DNA of 64,000 bases from Fictibacillus terranigra (GCF_030412265.1 NZ_JAUHLN010000001.1:620001-684000), one strand, 5' to 3'; positions 35,223-43,577 are shown, numbered from the stretch's first letter. Made by a program: numbers and translations. Notes: a model not told the origin generated them from the letters alone.

Positions 35223-37155
35223 ATGAGAATTAATCACAACATCGCGGCGCTAAATACTTACCGTCAATTGAACAGTGCTTCTACAGCACAATCTAAATCA
35301 ATGGAGAAATTATCTTCTGGACTTCGTATTAACAAAGCGGGAGATGATGCTGCAGGGCTGGCAATTTCTGAAAAAATGCGTGGGCAGGTACGTGGTTTAG
35401 ATCAAGCATCACGTAATGCTCAGGATTCTATCTCCATGATTCAAACAGCAGAAGGCGCATTAAACGAAACACATGACATTTTACAACGTATGCGTGAATT
35501 AGCTGTTCAAGCAGGAAATGATACAAATACAAGCGGGGATCGTACTGAAATACAAAAAGAAATCAATCAGTTAACTTCAGAAGTTAACCGTATTGGGAAC
35601 ACTACAGAATTTAACACTCAAAAATTGCTAAATGCTAGCGCAGGTACAGTAACTCCTGCTGCCGCTGCGGTAGCAGGTGATTATGCAATTACTATTGGTA
35701 CAGCTGACGTCACAATTGACGGTAAGATTTTCACTTACAATGCTACTGGTGGTGGAGTTACTAACTTTAAAAACTCAGCTGAGCTAGCTACTTTAATTAA
35801 TAATGACGCAACATTATCTGCGAAGTACACGGCAGCTGATGCAACAGGTAAGTTGCAATTAGTTCAAAAAGCAGGTCAAGAGTCAGCTACAGCTCCAGTT
35901 GCATCAGGGACAGGTGTTGCCTTAGCTACTACAACAGCAGGAAAAGTGGCAGCAGCTGCAAAATCTTCATTTTCTTCTCAAATTGGTGCGAACGAAAACC
36001 AAACTATGACTTTAGACTTTGCTGATATGAGAGCTGCTGCACTTGGAATTACTGGTACTTCGGCAAATTTCACTTCTACAGCAACAGTCACTGATGGAAC
36101 AAACAATACTGCAAATGAAAAAGCACTGGATGTGAGTACTTCTGCTAAGGCAGGTAATGCCGTAACTGCTATACAAGGTGCTATTGATAAAGTTTCTGCT
36201 GAACGTTCTAAATTAGGAGCTAACCAAAACCGCCTAGAGCACACAATTAACAACTTAGGAACATCTTCCGAAAACCTAACTGCTGCGGAATCCCGTATCC
36301 GTGACGTAGATTATGCTTTAGCTGCTTAGGCAGTGACAAGCACAGTCGTCCTGGCTGGTAACGGTCAGTGATAATTATCGGGTGAATTGCTGGAAACCCC
36401 TTAAGCTTTTCTTGCCACAACGTAGTTGGAAACGACAGGCGTGAAGGTTAAAAAAAGAAAAGATTGGGCAATCAGCAGCCAAGCTCCTGTCTCGAAAGAG
36501 TGGAGAAGGTTCAACGACTAGGATAGACCATCTAAGGCCAAAAGCTATGATGATGAAATCCGTAGGTGACACAATGTGGTTCAGCATTGTGGATCCGAAG
36601 TGCCCGACCCTTACTAGATTGCTAGAGGGTGAAGATATAGTCTGGTCATTTATGAAAGTAAATGTTCGCACGATGGCGAAAGAAATGATGAACCAAACAA
36701 AGAACTCTATTCTTTCTCAAGCAGCACAAGCTATGCTGGCTCAATCCAATCAAATGCCTCAAGGTGTATTACAACTCTTGAGATAATTGATTCCAAGGGC
36801 GTCTAGTTTGGCAACGAGCTAGATTATCACTGGGTGAATTGCTGGAACTTCCTAAAGCTTTCTCAACCACAGCGCAATCGGAAACGATAGACGTAACGGT
36901 TTGAAAATGAGAAAGATGTACAATGGATAATCAGCAGCCAAGCTCCTGTCTCGAAAGGGTGGAGAAGGTTCAACGACTAGAATGTACTGTCTACGGCAGA
37001 TGCTATGACAATGAGATTCGTAGGATGAGAAATCATTCGAAGTGCCCAGCCCCTTAACATTAAGGGTGAAGATATAGTCTATTCTGTTGCTGAAAAGCAC
37101 AGTGGCAAAGCAAGCCAACCAACAACCACAAGGAGTTCTTCAACTTCTTCGTTAA
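35223..37155 (+). CDS. hag: Flagellin (Hag), gene split by two group I introns
   Basis: Filament subunit exported by the flagellar apparatus. Exon 1 (35223 to about 36317, 365 codons) has the D0/D1 N-terminal helices (MRINHNIAALNTYRQL; EKLSSGLRINKAGDDAAGLA) and the start of the C-terminal D0 helix (AAESRIRDVDYA). Read unspliced it stops at 36327. Exon 2 (about 36679-36741) gives KEMMNQTKNSILSQAAQAML-A. Exon 3 (37111-37155) gives QANQQPQGVLQLLR and stop. Joined product: 400 residues with an intact flagellin C-terminus. If only the first intron is removed, exon 2 continues to a stop at 36784 and also gives 400 residues, ending QSNQMPQGVLQLLR. Introns were placed by reading frame, conserved flagellin C-terminus, a T before and G at each intron end; boundaries are provisional. 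Confidence 0.9.
36318..36678 (+). ncRNA. Group I intron 1 in hag (about 361 nt, no endonuclease)
   Basis: Self-splicing ribozyme core is visible: P element AATTGCTGGAAA (36385-36396), Q AATCAGCAGCCAAGC (36470-36484), R GTTCAACGACTAG (36509-36521) and S AAGATATAGTCT (36632-36643), with a P2 stem CTGGC/GTCAG around 36350-36368. The 5' site after TATGCT is supported by a P1 of 5 bp with a U.G pair (36314-36318 with 36328-36332). The intron ends in G (36678). A shift of both ends 6 nt upstream (36312-36672) also keeps frame. No reading frame of useful length lies inside. Confidence 0.88.
36742..36786 (+). other. Alternative flagellin C-terminal tail inside intron 2
   Basis: The first 45 nt of intron 2 continue exon 2 in frame as QSNQMPQGVLQLLR then TAA. 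Compared with exon 3 (QANQQPQGVLQLLR) there are two residue changes, while 8 of 14 codons differ only synonymously. Retained intron 2 would thus still make a complete flagellin. Confidence 0.85.
36742..37110 (+). ncRNA. Group I intron 2 in hag (about 369 nt, no endonuclease)
   Basis: Sister of intron 1: P AATTGCTGGAA (36837-36847), Q AATCAGCAGCCAAGC (36929-36943), R GTTCAACGACTAGA (36968-36981), S AAGATATAGTCT (37069-37080), and P2 stem TCTAGTT/AGCTAGA near 36802-36823 with the same TGGYAACG loop as intron 1. Boundaries after GCT (36741) and after G 37110 restore LAQANQQPQGVLQLLR. A strong P1 for this 5' site is not obvious (only GCU/GGC at 36798-36801), so the 5' end is less certain than the core. 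Confidence 0.85.
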
Positions 37156-37162
37156 TATTTCA

Positions 37163-37195
37163 AATGGTCATCTCTATGGGGGTGGCCATTTTTTT
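37163..37195 (+). terminator. hag terminator downstream of exon 3
   Basis: AATGGTCA and TGGCCATT form an 8-bp stem followed by seven T residues. Its place after exon 3, not after the earlier stop at 36786, shows that exon 3 is inside the hag transcript. Confidence 0.88.
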
Positions 37196-37233
37196 GTTCA
37201 TAGTAGATTAGTCCAGTTATTACTGGAAATCAT

Positions 37234-37259
37234 TAAAAGTTCTAATAAGTAACCGATAT
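37234..37259 (+). promoter_or_regulatory. Sigma-D promoter for flaG-fliD-fliS-fliT
   Basis: TAAA (37234-37237), 14 nt, ACCGATAT (37252-37259). One mismatch in the -10 and spacing one below ideal. Confidence 0.75.
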
Positions 37260-37301
37260 TAGTAATAACTGAATTTACGGTTTGCAGGAGGGCTTGTATC
37301 A

Positions 37302-37640
37302 GTGGAAGTTCAAGGCACGCTATCAACGATTACCAATATTTTTGCTAATAATGACCGGAAAGCTGTTAATAAAGAAAACAAGCAGTCTGAATCAATAGTA
37401 CATTCAGAAAAAGTAGCTAAAAAAGATTTAGAAAAAATGATTAGTGGAGTGAACGATTTACTGCTGCCCACTCATACATCATCGAAATTTGTTCTCCACG
37501 AAAAATTAAACGATTATTATGTGCAGGTTATTGATGACAATACAAAGGAAATCGTCCGAGAGATTCCGTCGAAGAAGTTTCTGGACATGTATGCCTCCAT
37601 GCTCGATTTTGTTGGACTTTTTATTGATAAAAAATTTTAA
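37302..37640 (+). CDS. flaG: FlaG (YvyC) flagellar protein
   Basis: 112-residue FlaG-family protein that influences filament length in other bacteria. The C-terminal domain is diagnostic: LNDYYVQVIDDNTKEIVREIPSKKFLDMYASMLDFVGL. GTG 37302 has GGAGGG 10 nt upstream. First gene of the fliD operon, behind a sigma-D promoter. Confidence 0.88.
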   Translation: MEVQGTLSTITNIFANNDRKAVNKENKQSESIVHSEKVAKKDLEKMISGVNDLLLPTHTSSKFVLHEKLNDYYVQVIDDNTKEIVREIPSKKFLDMYASMLDFVGLFIDKKF

Positions 37641-37655
37641 TGAGAGGTGAAGTGA

Positions 37656-39716
37656 ATGAGTACATTGCGCATTAGCGGGCTTGCCAGCGGTATGGACGTT
37701 GATTCCATGGTAAAAGAAATGATGAAGGCCCAGCGGTTGCCGCTCGATAAACTAAATCAAAAGAAACAATTACTGGAATGGCAAAAAGATGATTATCGAA
37801 CGATGAATACCCTTCTTTCAAGCCTGAAGGATTTGTCCTTTTCCATGAAACTGACATCTTCCTACCGTGCAAGAACGGTAACTACCTCAGATGAGAGCCG
37901 GATCACGGCAACAGCCAGTTCATCAGCAAATCCAGCTTCCTATAATATCTCTTCAGTGGAAAAACTGGCAAGTGCAGCAACCAAGGTTAACGCCGGAGCG
38001 TTATCAAAATCATCTACAGAGAAAATAGATGCCAATGCTGGCCTATATGATCAAATGACGAAGTTTGCCAGCTATGCAGACAGCTCAAGCACAGGATTTG
38101 ATTGGAAACAAGGGAGTATTGAAAAAGAAACACAAACCGTTGGAACAGCTACCGATACGATTCAATTAAAGGGAAAAAATTTAGAGAGTTCATTGCTGTT
38201 AAGCAGCACCATCAAAGTAAACGGGAAGGACTATGAGGTCGTCAGTTCCTTCAGTGATCCCAAATCACCTGGACAAGTTATTGTCGGTCAAGACGGCAAG
38301 CTGACGTTTAGTGAGCAGCTTGCGGCGAACAGCTCAGTATCGGCCACGTACTTCACACCTGATCATACAGACACTATTACTGCACCTGGCGAAACGAAGG
38401 ATTTCCAGCTTTCCAAAACTTCAATTGTGTCTGGTTCGTTAACGACTGTTGCAGTAAAAACATCAGCTGGAGCAGTTGAGAATTACACAGTGGTCAGTGA
38501 TAAGAGCCTGCTCACTACCGGTTCAAAGAATGTATATGTCGACGAGAAGACAGGCCTACTCTCAGTTGCCGATAATCTAGAAAAAGGCGCTGAAATATCA
38601 GCAACCTACAAAGAGAATTATTTGACGTTTGGCATTCAAACCTATGATACAGACGGAAAAGCAGTTAAACAGACGTTCGCAGTGAACGGATCTACGTCAT
38701 TAAACACGGTCATTAATCAAATTAATTCATCCAATGTTGGAGTAACTGCTTTTTATGATACTCAGACCGACCGAATGACGCTAACCCGGTCACAGACAGG
38801 GAACTTTAATCCGAACGGTGATGAAATCAATACAACGGGTGATTTCTTAACATGGGCGGCACGGTTTGATGGTAATGTGACTAAAAGCGGTGGGGAAAAT
38901 GCTGTCTTCACCATAAATGGGCTTAAGACGGAGCGCACTTCCAACACCTTCGCCATGAACGGAGTGACCTTCACTTTAAAACAAAAATTTGATACGGGTT
39001 CGGTTTCCTTGGCCGTGGGAAATAATGCGGATGACGTAGTAAAAAATATTAAAGCATTTTTCGATAAATACAATGAGACGATCTCAAAGGTGAAAGATAA
39101 GATTTCAGAAGAACGTTACCGAAAATATGATCCGCTGTCAGATGAAGAACGGGAAGCGATGACAGATAAACAGGCTGAGCTTTGGGATGAGAAGGCCAAG
39201 AGCGGGCTGATCAAGAGTGATCCGATTCTTTCATCCGCTTTAAATGAAATGCGCCAGAACATGTTTGCCGCCGTGACAGACAGTTCGATTAATCCAAAAT
39301 ATAACCAGTTAGCCAAGATCGGCATTACCACTTCGAGTAATTACCTTGAAGGCGGAAAGCTTGTGCTTGAAGAGGCGAAATTGAAGAAGGCGATTGAAGA
39401 TGACCCTGCCTCTGTTGAAAAGCTCTTCACCAATACGAGCAGTGTCAGCAGTGAGAACGGCCTCATGCAAAGAGTGTACGATACGTTGGGCAAGGCGGTT
39501 AACAGTATTAAGGATAAAGCGGGAAATTCCCTTCTGGTCAACAGCCAGTTTGTCATCGGGAAAGAACTGAATGATCTGGATACCCGTATCGATGCGTTCA
39601 ATGAGCGGCTGACTCAAATCGAGAACCGCTATTACAGCCAATTCACCGCGATGGAGCAAGCGATTCAGCGTTCCAACCAGCAGAGTGCCTACCTGTCACA
39701 GTATTTCAGCCAATAA
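37656..39716 (+). CDS. fliD: FliD filament cap protein
   Basis: Cap that folds exported flagellin at the filament tip. 686 residues: N-terminal RISGLASGMDVDSMVKEMMKA, a long Ser/Thr-rich variable region (about 90-430) that makes it larger than the 498-residue B. subtilis protein, and the C-terminal cap domain ending LTQIENRYYSQFTAMEQAI...LSQYFSQ. GAGAGGTGAAG precedes the ATG. In operon with flaG, fliS and fliT. Confidence 0.94.
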   Translation: MSTLRISGLASGMDVDSMVKEMMKAQRLPLDKLNQKKQLLEWQKDDYRTMNTLLSSLKDLSFSMKLTSSYRARTVTTSDESRITATASSSANPASYNISSVEKLASAATKVNAGALSKSSTEKIDANAGLYDQMTKFASYADSSSTGFDWKQGSIEKETQTVGTATDTIQLKGKNLESSLLLSSTIKVNGKDYEVVSSFSDPKSPGQVIVGQDGKLTFSEQLAANSSVSATYFTPDHTDTITAPGETKDFQLSKTSIVSGSLTTVAVKTSAGAVENYTVVSDKSLLTTGSKNVYVDEKTGLLSVADNLEKGAEISATYKENYLTFGIQTYDTDGKAVKQTFAVNGSTSLNTVINQINSSNVGVTAFYDTQTDRMTLTRSQTGNFNPNGDEINTTGDFLTWAARFDGNVTKSGGENAVFTINGLKTERTSNTFAMNGVTFTLKQKFDTGSVSLAVGNNADDVVKNIKAFFDKYNETISKVKDKISEERYRKYDPLSDEEREAMTDKQAELWDEKAKSGLIKSDPILSSALNEMRQNMFAAVTDSSINPKYNQLAKIGITTSSNYLEGGKLVLEEAKLKKAIEDDPASVEKLFTNTSSVSSENGLMQRVYDTLGKAVNSIKDKAGNSLLVNSQFVIGKELNDLDTRIDAFNERLTQIENRYYSQFTAMEQAIQRSNQQSAYLSQYFSQ

Positions 39717-39743
39717 CAAGCAATACATTAAGGGAGTGACATG

Positions 39744-40145
39744 ATGTCTTTACCAAACCCATATCAGTCGTACCAGAACAACTCGGTTCAAACGGCATCG
39801 CCCGGAGAACTGACATTGATGCTCTATAATGGCTGTCTGAAGTTTATTAGCCAGGCAAAGCAGGCCATTCACAATAAAAACCTTGAAGAGAAAAACACCA
39901 GCTTATTAAAAGCACAAAAAATCATCCAGGAGCTTATGGTCACGTTGAACATGGATGCTCCGGTTTCCCAGACTCTCATGCCGATGTATGATTATATCCA
40001 TCGCCGCCTGATTGAGGCGAACATTCAAAGCAGCGTGGAGATTTTGGGTGAGGTGGAGGGGTTTGTGACCGAATTCCGTGATACATGGAAGGAAGTTATC
40101 CATATCCATCGCCGTCAGCAGTATGGCCAAGGGGGGAGAGTATAA
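39744..40145 (+). CDS. fliS: FliS flagellin export chaperone
   Basis: Binds the flagellin C-terminal tail and prevents early polymerisation. MSLPNPYQSYQNNSVQTASPGELTLMLYNG is split here as family N-terminus, followed by TLMPMYDYIHRRLIEANI. The second of two adjacent ATGs aligns with the B. subtilis start. Because its ligand is the flagellin C-terminus, it would meet both tail variants made from hag. Confidence 0.94.
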   Translation: MSLPNPYQSYQNNSVQTASPGELTLMLYNGCLKFISQAKQAIHNKNLEEKNTSLLKAQKIIQELMVTLNMDAPVSQTLMPMYDYIHRRLIEANIQSSVEILGEVEGFVTEFRDTWKEVIHIHRRQQYGQGGRV

Positions 40146-40495
40146 TGGGAGCCATCAGCGTTTTGCTCGAAATCACTCACAACCTGCATGGTCACGTGAA
40201 GAGCGGTCTTCCAAAGGAAGAGCGTGAACCCTACATTGAGCGGTTGAATGAGCTGCTGGATCAGCGCGAAAGACTGCTGAGCGAAATCCCGGTCACTTTT
40301 ACAGAAGAAGAGAAGCGGATGGGGCTTACCATCCTTCAGCTGGATGAGATGGTTCAGCCTCTGCTCGACCGCCAGCTCGCTGAGATTCGCCGTGACATCA
40401 CATTGATGAATCAAAAGAAAACCAGCTCCCTACAGTATGCTAACCCATACGCGGCTGTTTCGGGTGACGGCATGTTTTTTGATAAAAAGAACTAA
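40145..40495 (+). CDS. fliT: FliT-like flagellar chaperone
   Basis: 116-residue helical protein (LLEITHNLHGHVKSGLPKEE; YIERLNELLDQRERLLSEI) in the fliT position. It starts inside the stop of fliS (TAATG) with GGGGGGAGAG upstream. Probably a chaperone for FliD. A longer reading frame from 40085 overlaps fliS and is rejected. Confidence 0.85.
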   Translation: MGAISVLLEITHNLHGHVKSGLPKEEREPYIERLNELLDQRERLLSEIPVTFTEEEKRMGLTILQLDEMVQPLLDRQLAEIRRDITLMNQKKTSSLQYANPYAAVSGDGMFFDKKN

Positions 40496-40498
40496 GTA

Positions 40499-40529
40499 AC
40501 TCCGGCTTGTATATGAGCCGGAGTTTTTC
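40499..40529 (+). terminator. fliDST operon terminator
   Basis: ACTCCGGCT and AGCCGGAGT form a 9-bp perfect stem followed by TTTTT. Confidence 0.92.
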
Positions 40530-40545
40530 GTCTCCATTTGTCAAA

Positions 40546-40650
40546 ATGATGTGTTTTGGGAGTAAACATGGATTTTCCGTGAGATAACGGTGAAAAACCG
40601 TGAGTAAAGTCCGCGTTTTCGTGAGTAATTCGTGTCGAACCGATAGTAAT
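40546..40650 (-). repeat. Tandem array of 21-bp units (copy B, inverted)
   Basis: Read on the minus strand, units begin at 40650, 40629, 40608, 40587 and 40566 with TTACTCACGG-type starts. A 22-bp block spanning the first two units (minus strand of 40621-40642) is identical to 19526-19547 of copy A. As with copy A it lies between convergent genes (fliT and the acyltransferase). Confidence 0.82.
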
Positions 40651-40684
40651 GATCTTCGATTTGCAAGTAAACACCAAACACCGG

Positions 40685-40722
40685 CAAAAAGCAACGGCGA
40701 TTAAGCCGTTGCTCTCTTTTTC
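40685..40722. terminator. Bidirectional terminator fliT / acyltransferase
   Basis: AGCAACGGC and GCCGTTGCT, 9-bp stem, loop GATTAA, with AAAAA to the left and CTCTCTTTTT to the right. Confidence 0.85.
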
Positions 40723-40732
40723 TTCTATTATT

Positions 40733-42586
40733 CTAGTTTACGGCTCTTTCTACAAGCTTTGCATAGGCGGATGCGCCTTCTGGCTTGAGATGGACACCGT
40801 CATTATAAAAGTATGAGGTTTGTCCGTTGCTTGCCTCGTTCCAGTTCACAAGCTTCGTATGAGGATGTGAGGACGCGACTTCCTCCAGCGTGGTGTTTAC
40901 TTCCTTTTCCCACGGACGGGGAACCTGGCTGTTGATCAGTACGATCTCTTTGTCTTTTCCGACCTTATCGAGGACGCTCACGAGCTGATCTTTGGAGAAA
41001 GGTCCGTTCGTTCCAAGCCCGATGACGACTGTGTGCCCGAGGCTTCCGTTTGCCTTCATGTGATCGATGACATCTGAAGCATCCTTCAGCTGGCGGCCGA
41101 TCTTGGCGTCAACCGTTGCCTTGGGGAATTTTTCTTTAATATAAGGTGCTACGTTCACCATGACCGAGTCACCGATCACTGAGATTCGTTCGTCCGCCGG
41201 TTTAGGCGGCGGGACAGGTGCTGGTTTTGGATCAGGCTTTTGACCAGAATCCGGTTTTGACTTCTCTTCCGGTTTTGGTTGTTCATGCTTCGGTTTCTCT
41301 TTCGGTTTTACAGGTTCAGGGTTCATGATGGCCTGCACGGCTTTCTTTTCCTGTCCTTCTTCGAGCTTGTGAAGCGTTGGGACGACAACCGTGAAAAAGA
41401 TGACGACGATGACCGCTGCAGAGCAGCCAAGGATAGACTTTTGCACGAGGGTCGCGCGTTTCCACGAATGAGTGGTTACGTTTAATTTCGATCTCCATCG
41501 TTGCAGTGCCCCATGGCGGATCGGCTCCTCAACAAAGTGCCAAGAGAGCGTGGCCAAAATAATGATTAATGCAAATTGAGTGATTTTGAGCCATGCAGAT
41601 GGATGAACATTTTCCTGTGCCGGGTTGGATAGAACAATAACCGGAAAGTGCCATAGATAGATTCCGTACGACCGGACACCGATCCAGCGAAGCGGCTTGC
41701 ATCCCATCACCATGCCAAGCCGGCTGGACGGGTGGGCAAGAGTCGCTACGACAAACAACGTGAAAATGGAAAGAATGACCATTCCGCCGCGATATAAAAA
41801 GCTATCGAATTGGCTGGTGAATCCGATCAAGAGCAGAATGCCAAAGAGACTGAGTATTCCTACCATATCGAGTGCTTTGCGCTGTTCTTTCGGGAGACGG
41901 GTGGACAGTTTTCTGCTCGGCCAAACGATGGCAAGTCCGGCTCCGATGAGCAGTGCGAAAGCTCTCGTATCGGTGCCGTAATACACACGGCTAGGATCTT
42001 CTCCCGGTGTATACAGGACAGCCATCGCAATAGCTGAAATGATGGCTGCGGCCAGTATGCTGTTTAGAATCACTTGTTTATTTTTTATGTAATGAAGGCC
42101 GAGTAACAGTATGAGCGGCCATATGAGATAGAACTGTTCCTCCACCGCCAGCGACCATAAGTGGTTGAGCGGAGAGGGAGGCCCGAACTGGGCAAAATAG
42201 GACACTTTGTGAAAAATGAGCCACCAGTTGCTTACGTATGTAAGAACAGAAAGCACATTAGCCCAGAGGTCCAGTAAAAACGAACGTTCGAAAAGAAGGA
42301 CCCAAAGAATAACGAGAGCCAGCATGGACAGCAAGGCTGGCAGGAGTCGGCGTGCCCGTCTGATCCAGAACTGTTTAAAGTTAATTTTTCCTGTTCGATG
42401 GTATTCGGCGATGATTAAATCTGTGATCAGGTAGCCGGATAGCACGAAAAAGATGCCGACACCCAACAATCCGCCCGGTGCCCATCCGAGATTTAAGTGA
42501 TAGGCGATGACGGCGAGAACAGCGAACGCCCGCAGTCCATCAATCCCCGGCATATACCGCTTGTTTTTCTGGGTAGGTTCAGGCAT
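40733..42586 (-). CDS. OatA-like acyltransferase-3/SGNH O-acetyltransferase
   Basis: Predicted membrane enzyme that O-acetylates peptidoglycan or a surface glycan. Residues 1-375 form the acyltransferase-3 domain (PGIDGLRAFAVLAVIAYHL, FFVLSGYLITDLI, about 10 membrane segments). A proline/lysine-rich linker (about 430-480) leads to an extracellular SGNH domain with the Ser nucleophile in ISVIGDSVM, GLGTNG, and the Asp/His pair in NDGVHLKPEG. This is the OatA/YrhL architecture. AAGGGGGGAG precedes the ATG. Confidence 0.88.
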   Translation of the reverse strand: MPEPTQKNKRYMPGIDGLRAFAVLAVIAYHLNLGWAPGGLLGVGIFFVLSGYLITDLIIAEYHRTGKINFKQFWIRRARRLLPALLSMLALVILWVLLFERSFLLDLWANVLSVLTYVSNWWLIFHKVSYFAQFGPPSPLNHLWSLAVEEQFYLIWPLILLLGLHYIKNKQVILNSILAAAIISAIAMAVLYTPGEDPSRVYYGTDTRAFALLIGAGLAIVWPSRKLSTRLPKEQRKALDMVGILSLFGILLLIGFTSQFDSFLYRGGMVILSIFTLFVVATLAHPSSRLGMVMGCKPLRWIGVRSYGIYLWHFPVIVLSNPAQENVHPSAWLKITQFALIIILATLSWHFVEEPIRHGALQRWRSKLNVTTHSWKRATLVQKSILGCSAAVIVVIFFTVVVPTLHKLEEGQEKKAVQAIMNPEPVKPKEKPKHEQPKPEEKSKPDSGQKPDPKPAPVPPPKPADERISVIGDSVMVNVAPYIKEKFPKATVDAKIGRQLKDASDVIDHMKANGSLGHTVVIGLGTNGPFSKDQLVSVLDKVGKDKEIVLINSQVPRPWEKEVNTTLEEVASSHPHTKLVNWNEASNGQTSYFYNDGVHLKPEGASAYAKLVERAVN

Positions 42587-43030
42587 CCAGCTCCCCCCTT
42601 ACCCAGAAATCTTTCTTCTTATTATATAGTAACCTTGCTGCCTTAAAATCTGCAGTAACTCCTCGCTGCTGGCAGCATGCAATGTAAAACATGGTTGTTC
42701 TCCCTCCATATGAAGCACATCTTTTTATCTCCCATAATAGTTTAGTGGTTTTCCAGTAGATTGAAAACAAAACATTTCTACTATTTTCGACAAAATTTCA
42801 TGTAAAAAAATTCCTGATCGCGGGGGAATTTAGCCTATGGTCTACTATAGTTCAATTGGTTTTACTGAATCAAGGAATAAATGGCTCATGGAGCTGGAAT
42901 AGGAAATATGTCGCACGGGAATAGGTACAAACTTCCGGGAATTTACCTAATTTTACTAATAACAGCTAGTTCATATGAGTGTGTACCTTCATTACAATAG
43001 GAAGAGAGAGAACAAGCGGGCGGTGATCAA
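42587..43030. other. 444-nt gap without a supported gene
   Basis: No coding region or terminator is convincing. The last 80 nt share TTACAATAG and GGCGGTGAT with the region before 51012, suggesting a common promoter (-10 TACAAT) and ribosome site for the two related decayed genes. Confidence 0.5.
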
Positions 43031-43347
43031 ATGTTATTTGACAAGCAAAAAAATACAGGATGCAGGCGGAAATGCCAGATTGGTATTCCGGCAACGTATC
43101 GGAGTCGATGCACAACCTGGATAGCCTCGGACGTGACCGCGCACATGTACAGACCCAAGCCCAAGACTGGGAGAGCAAAAGCAAAGCGAGCTATAAGCAG
43201 GCCATGTCAGAAGCGGCAAGCACCCATTTTTCATCAGCCAGTACGGGAGAACAGTTGAAAGATGCGTTAAAAAGAGAAGCGGCCAGGCTCAGACAGCAAG
43301 CCATGAGATTGAGAGGCAGGAAAGCTCGAGGAAGCAAAAAAGCTTGA
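43031..43347 (+). pseudogene. Frameshifted LXG/WXG-type secretion accessory gene, copy 1
   Basis: Starts MLFDKQK, then a run of seven A (43050-43056) shifts frame; the rest continues in another frame as MQAEMPDWYSGNVSESMHN...DWESKSKASYKQAMSEAAS...LKDALKREAARLRQQ. The paralogue at 51012 reads MIFDKQKYRMQAEM without the shift. The size, helical character and W-x-S/G motif resemble small partner proteins of type VII (LXG) toxins (YwqH/YwqI-like); no toxin gene follows. The broken frame could in principle be bypassed by slippage on the A-run. Confidence 0.6.
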
Positions 43348-43442
43348 AGAGGAAAAAAGGTTAAAAAAAGCATTAATCTTGAAGGACCGTAAAATCACAA
43401 TGTCTTTTTTACTGGCTTAACAGAATAGAAAGGGTTACTTAA

Positions 43443-43577
43443 ATGGGTTGTTTAAGTTCATTTTTTCGGTTTTTGTTTTTTGCAGTCAGCTTAATTCCTA
43501 TTATATGGTGTGGTCTCTTTTCGCTCGTCTCCTTTTTCTCCGCCTTATTTGGAGGAGGAAGCTGGATCGACCGATAG
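43443..43577 (+). CDS. 44-residue predicted membrane peptide
   Basis: ATG 43443 follows GAAAGGG by 8 nt. The product is hydrophobic for residues 5-36 with aromatic clusters (FFRFLFFAVSLIPIIWCG) and ends in GGGSWIDR. A glycine run and charged tail suggest a real small membrane protein. Not recognised. It lies between the decayed LXG accessory gene and the giant membrane protein gene. Confidence 0.45.
   Translation: MGCLSSFFRFLFFAVSLIPIIWCGLFSLVSFFSALFGGGSWIDR

Noticed and set aside
35655-36200. Horizontal replacement of the hag central region because of its high A+T
   Set aside because: Variable, AT-rich flagellin centres are common and the flanks share the same codon bias; not enough evidence here.
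36547-36786. A 79-codon independent gene ending in a flagellin-like tail
   Set aside because: Its first half is group I intron sequence (S element and P9 region); only the last 36 codons are hag exon 2 plus the intron 2 tail.
40085-40144. Longer start of fliT overlapping fliS
   Set aside because: No ribosome site; TAATG coupling at 40145 fits the family length.
42579-42770. A 63-codon minus-strand gene upstream of the acyltransferase
   Set aside because: Overlaps the acyltransferase start and ribosome site, and its sequence shows no protein-like features.
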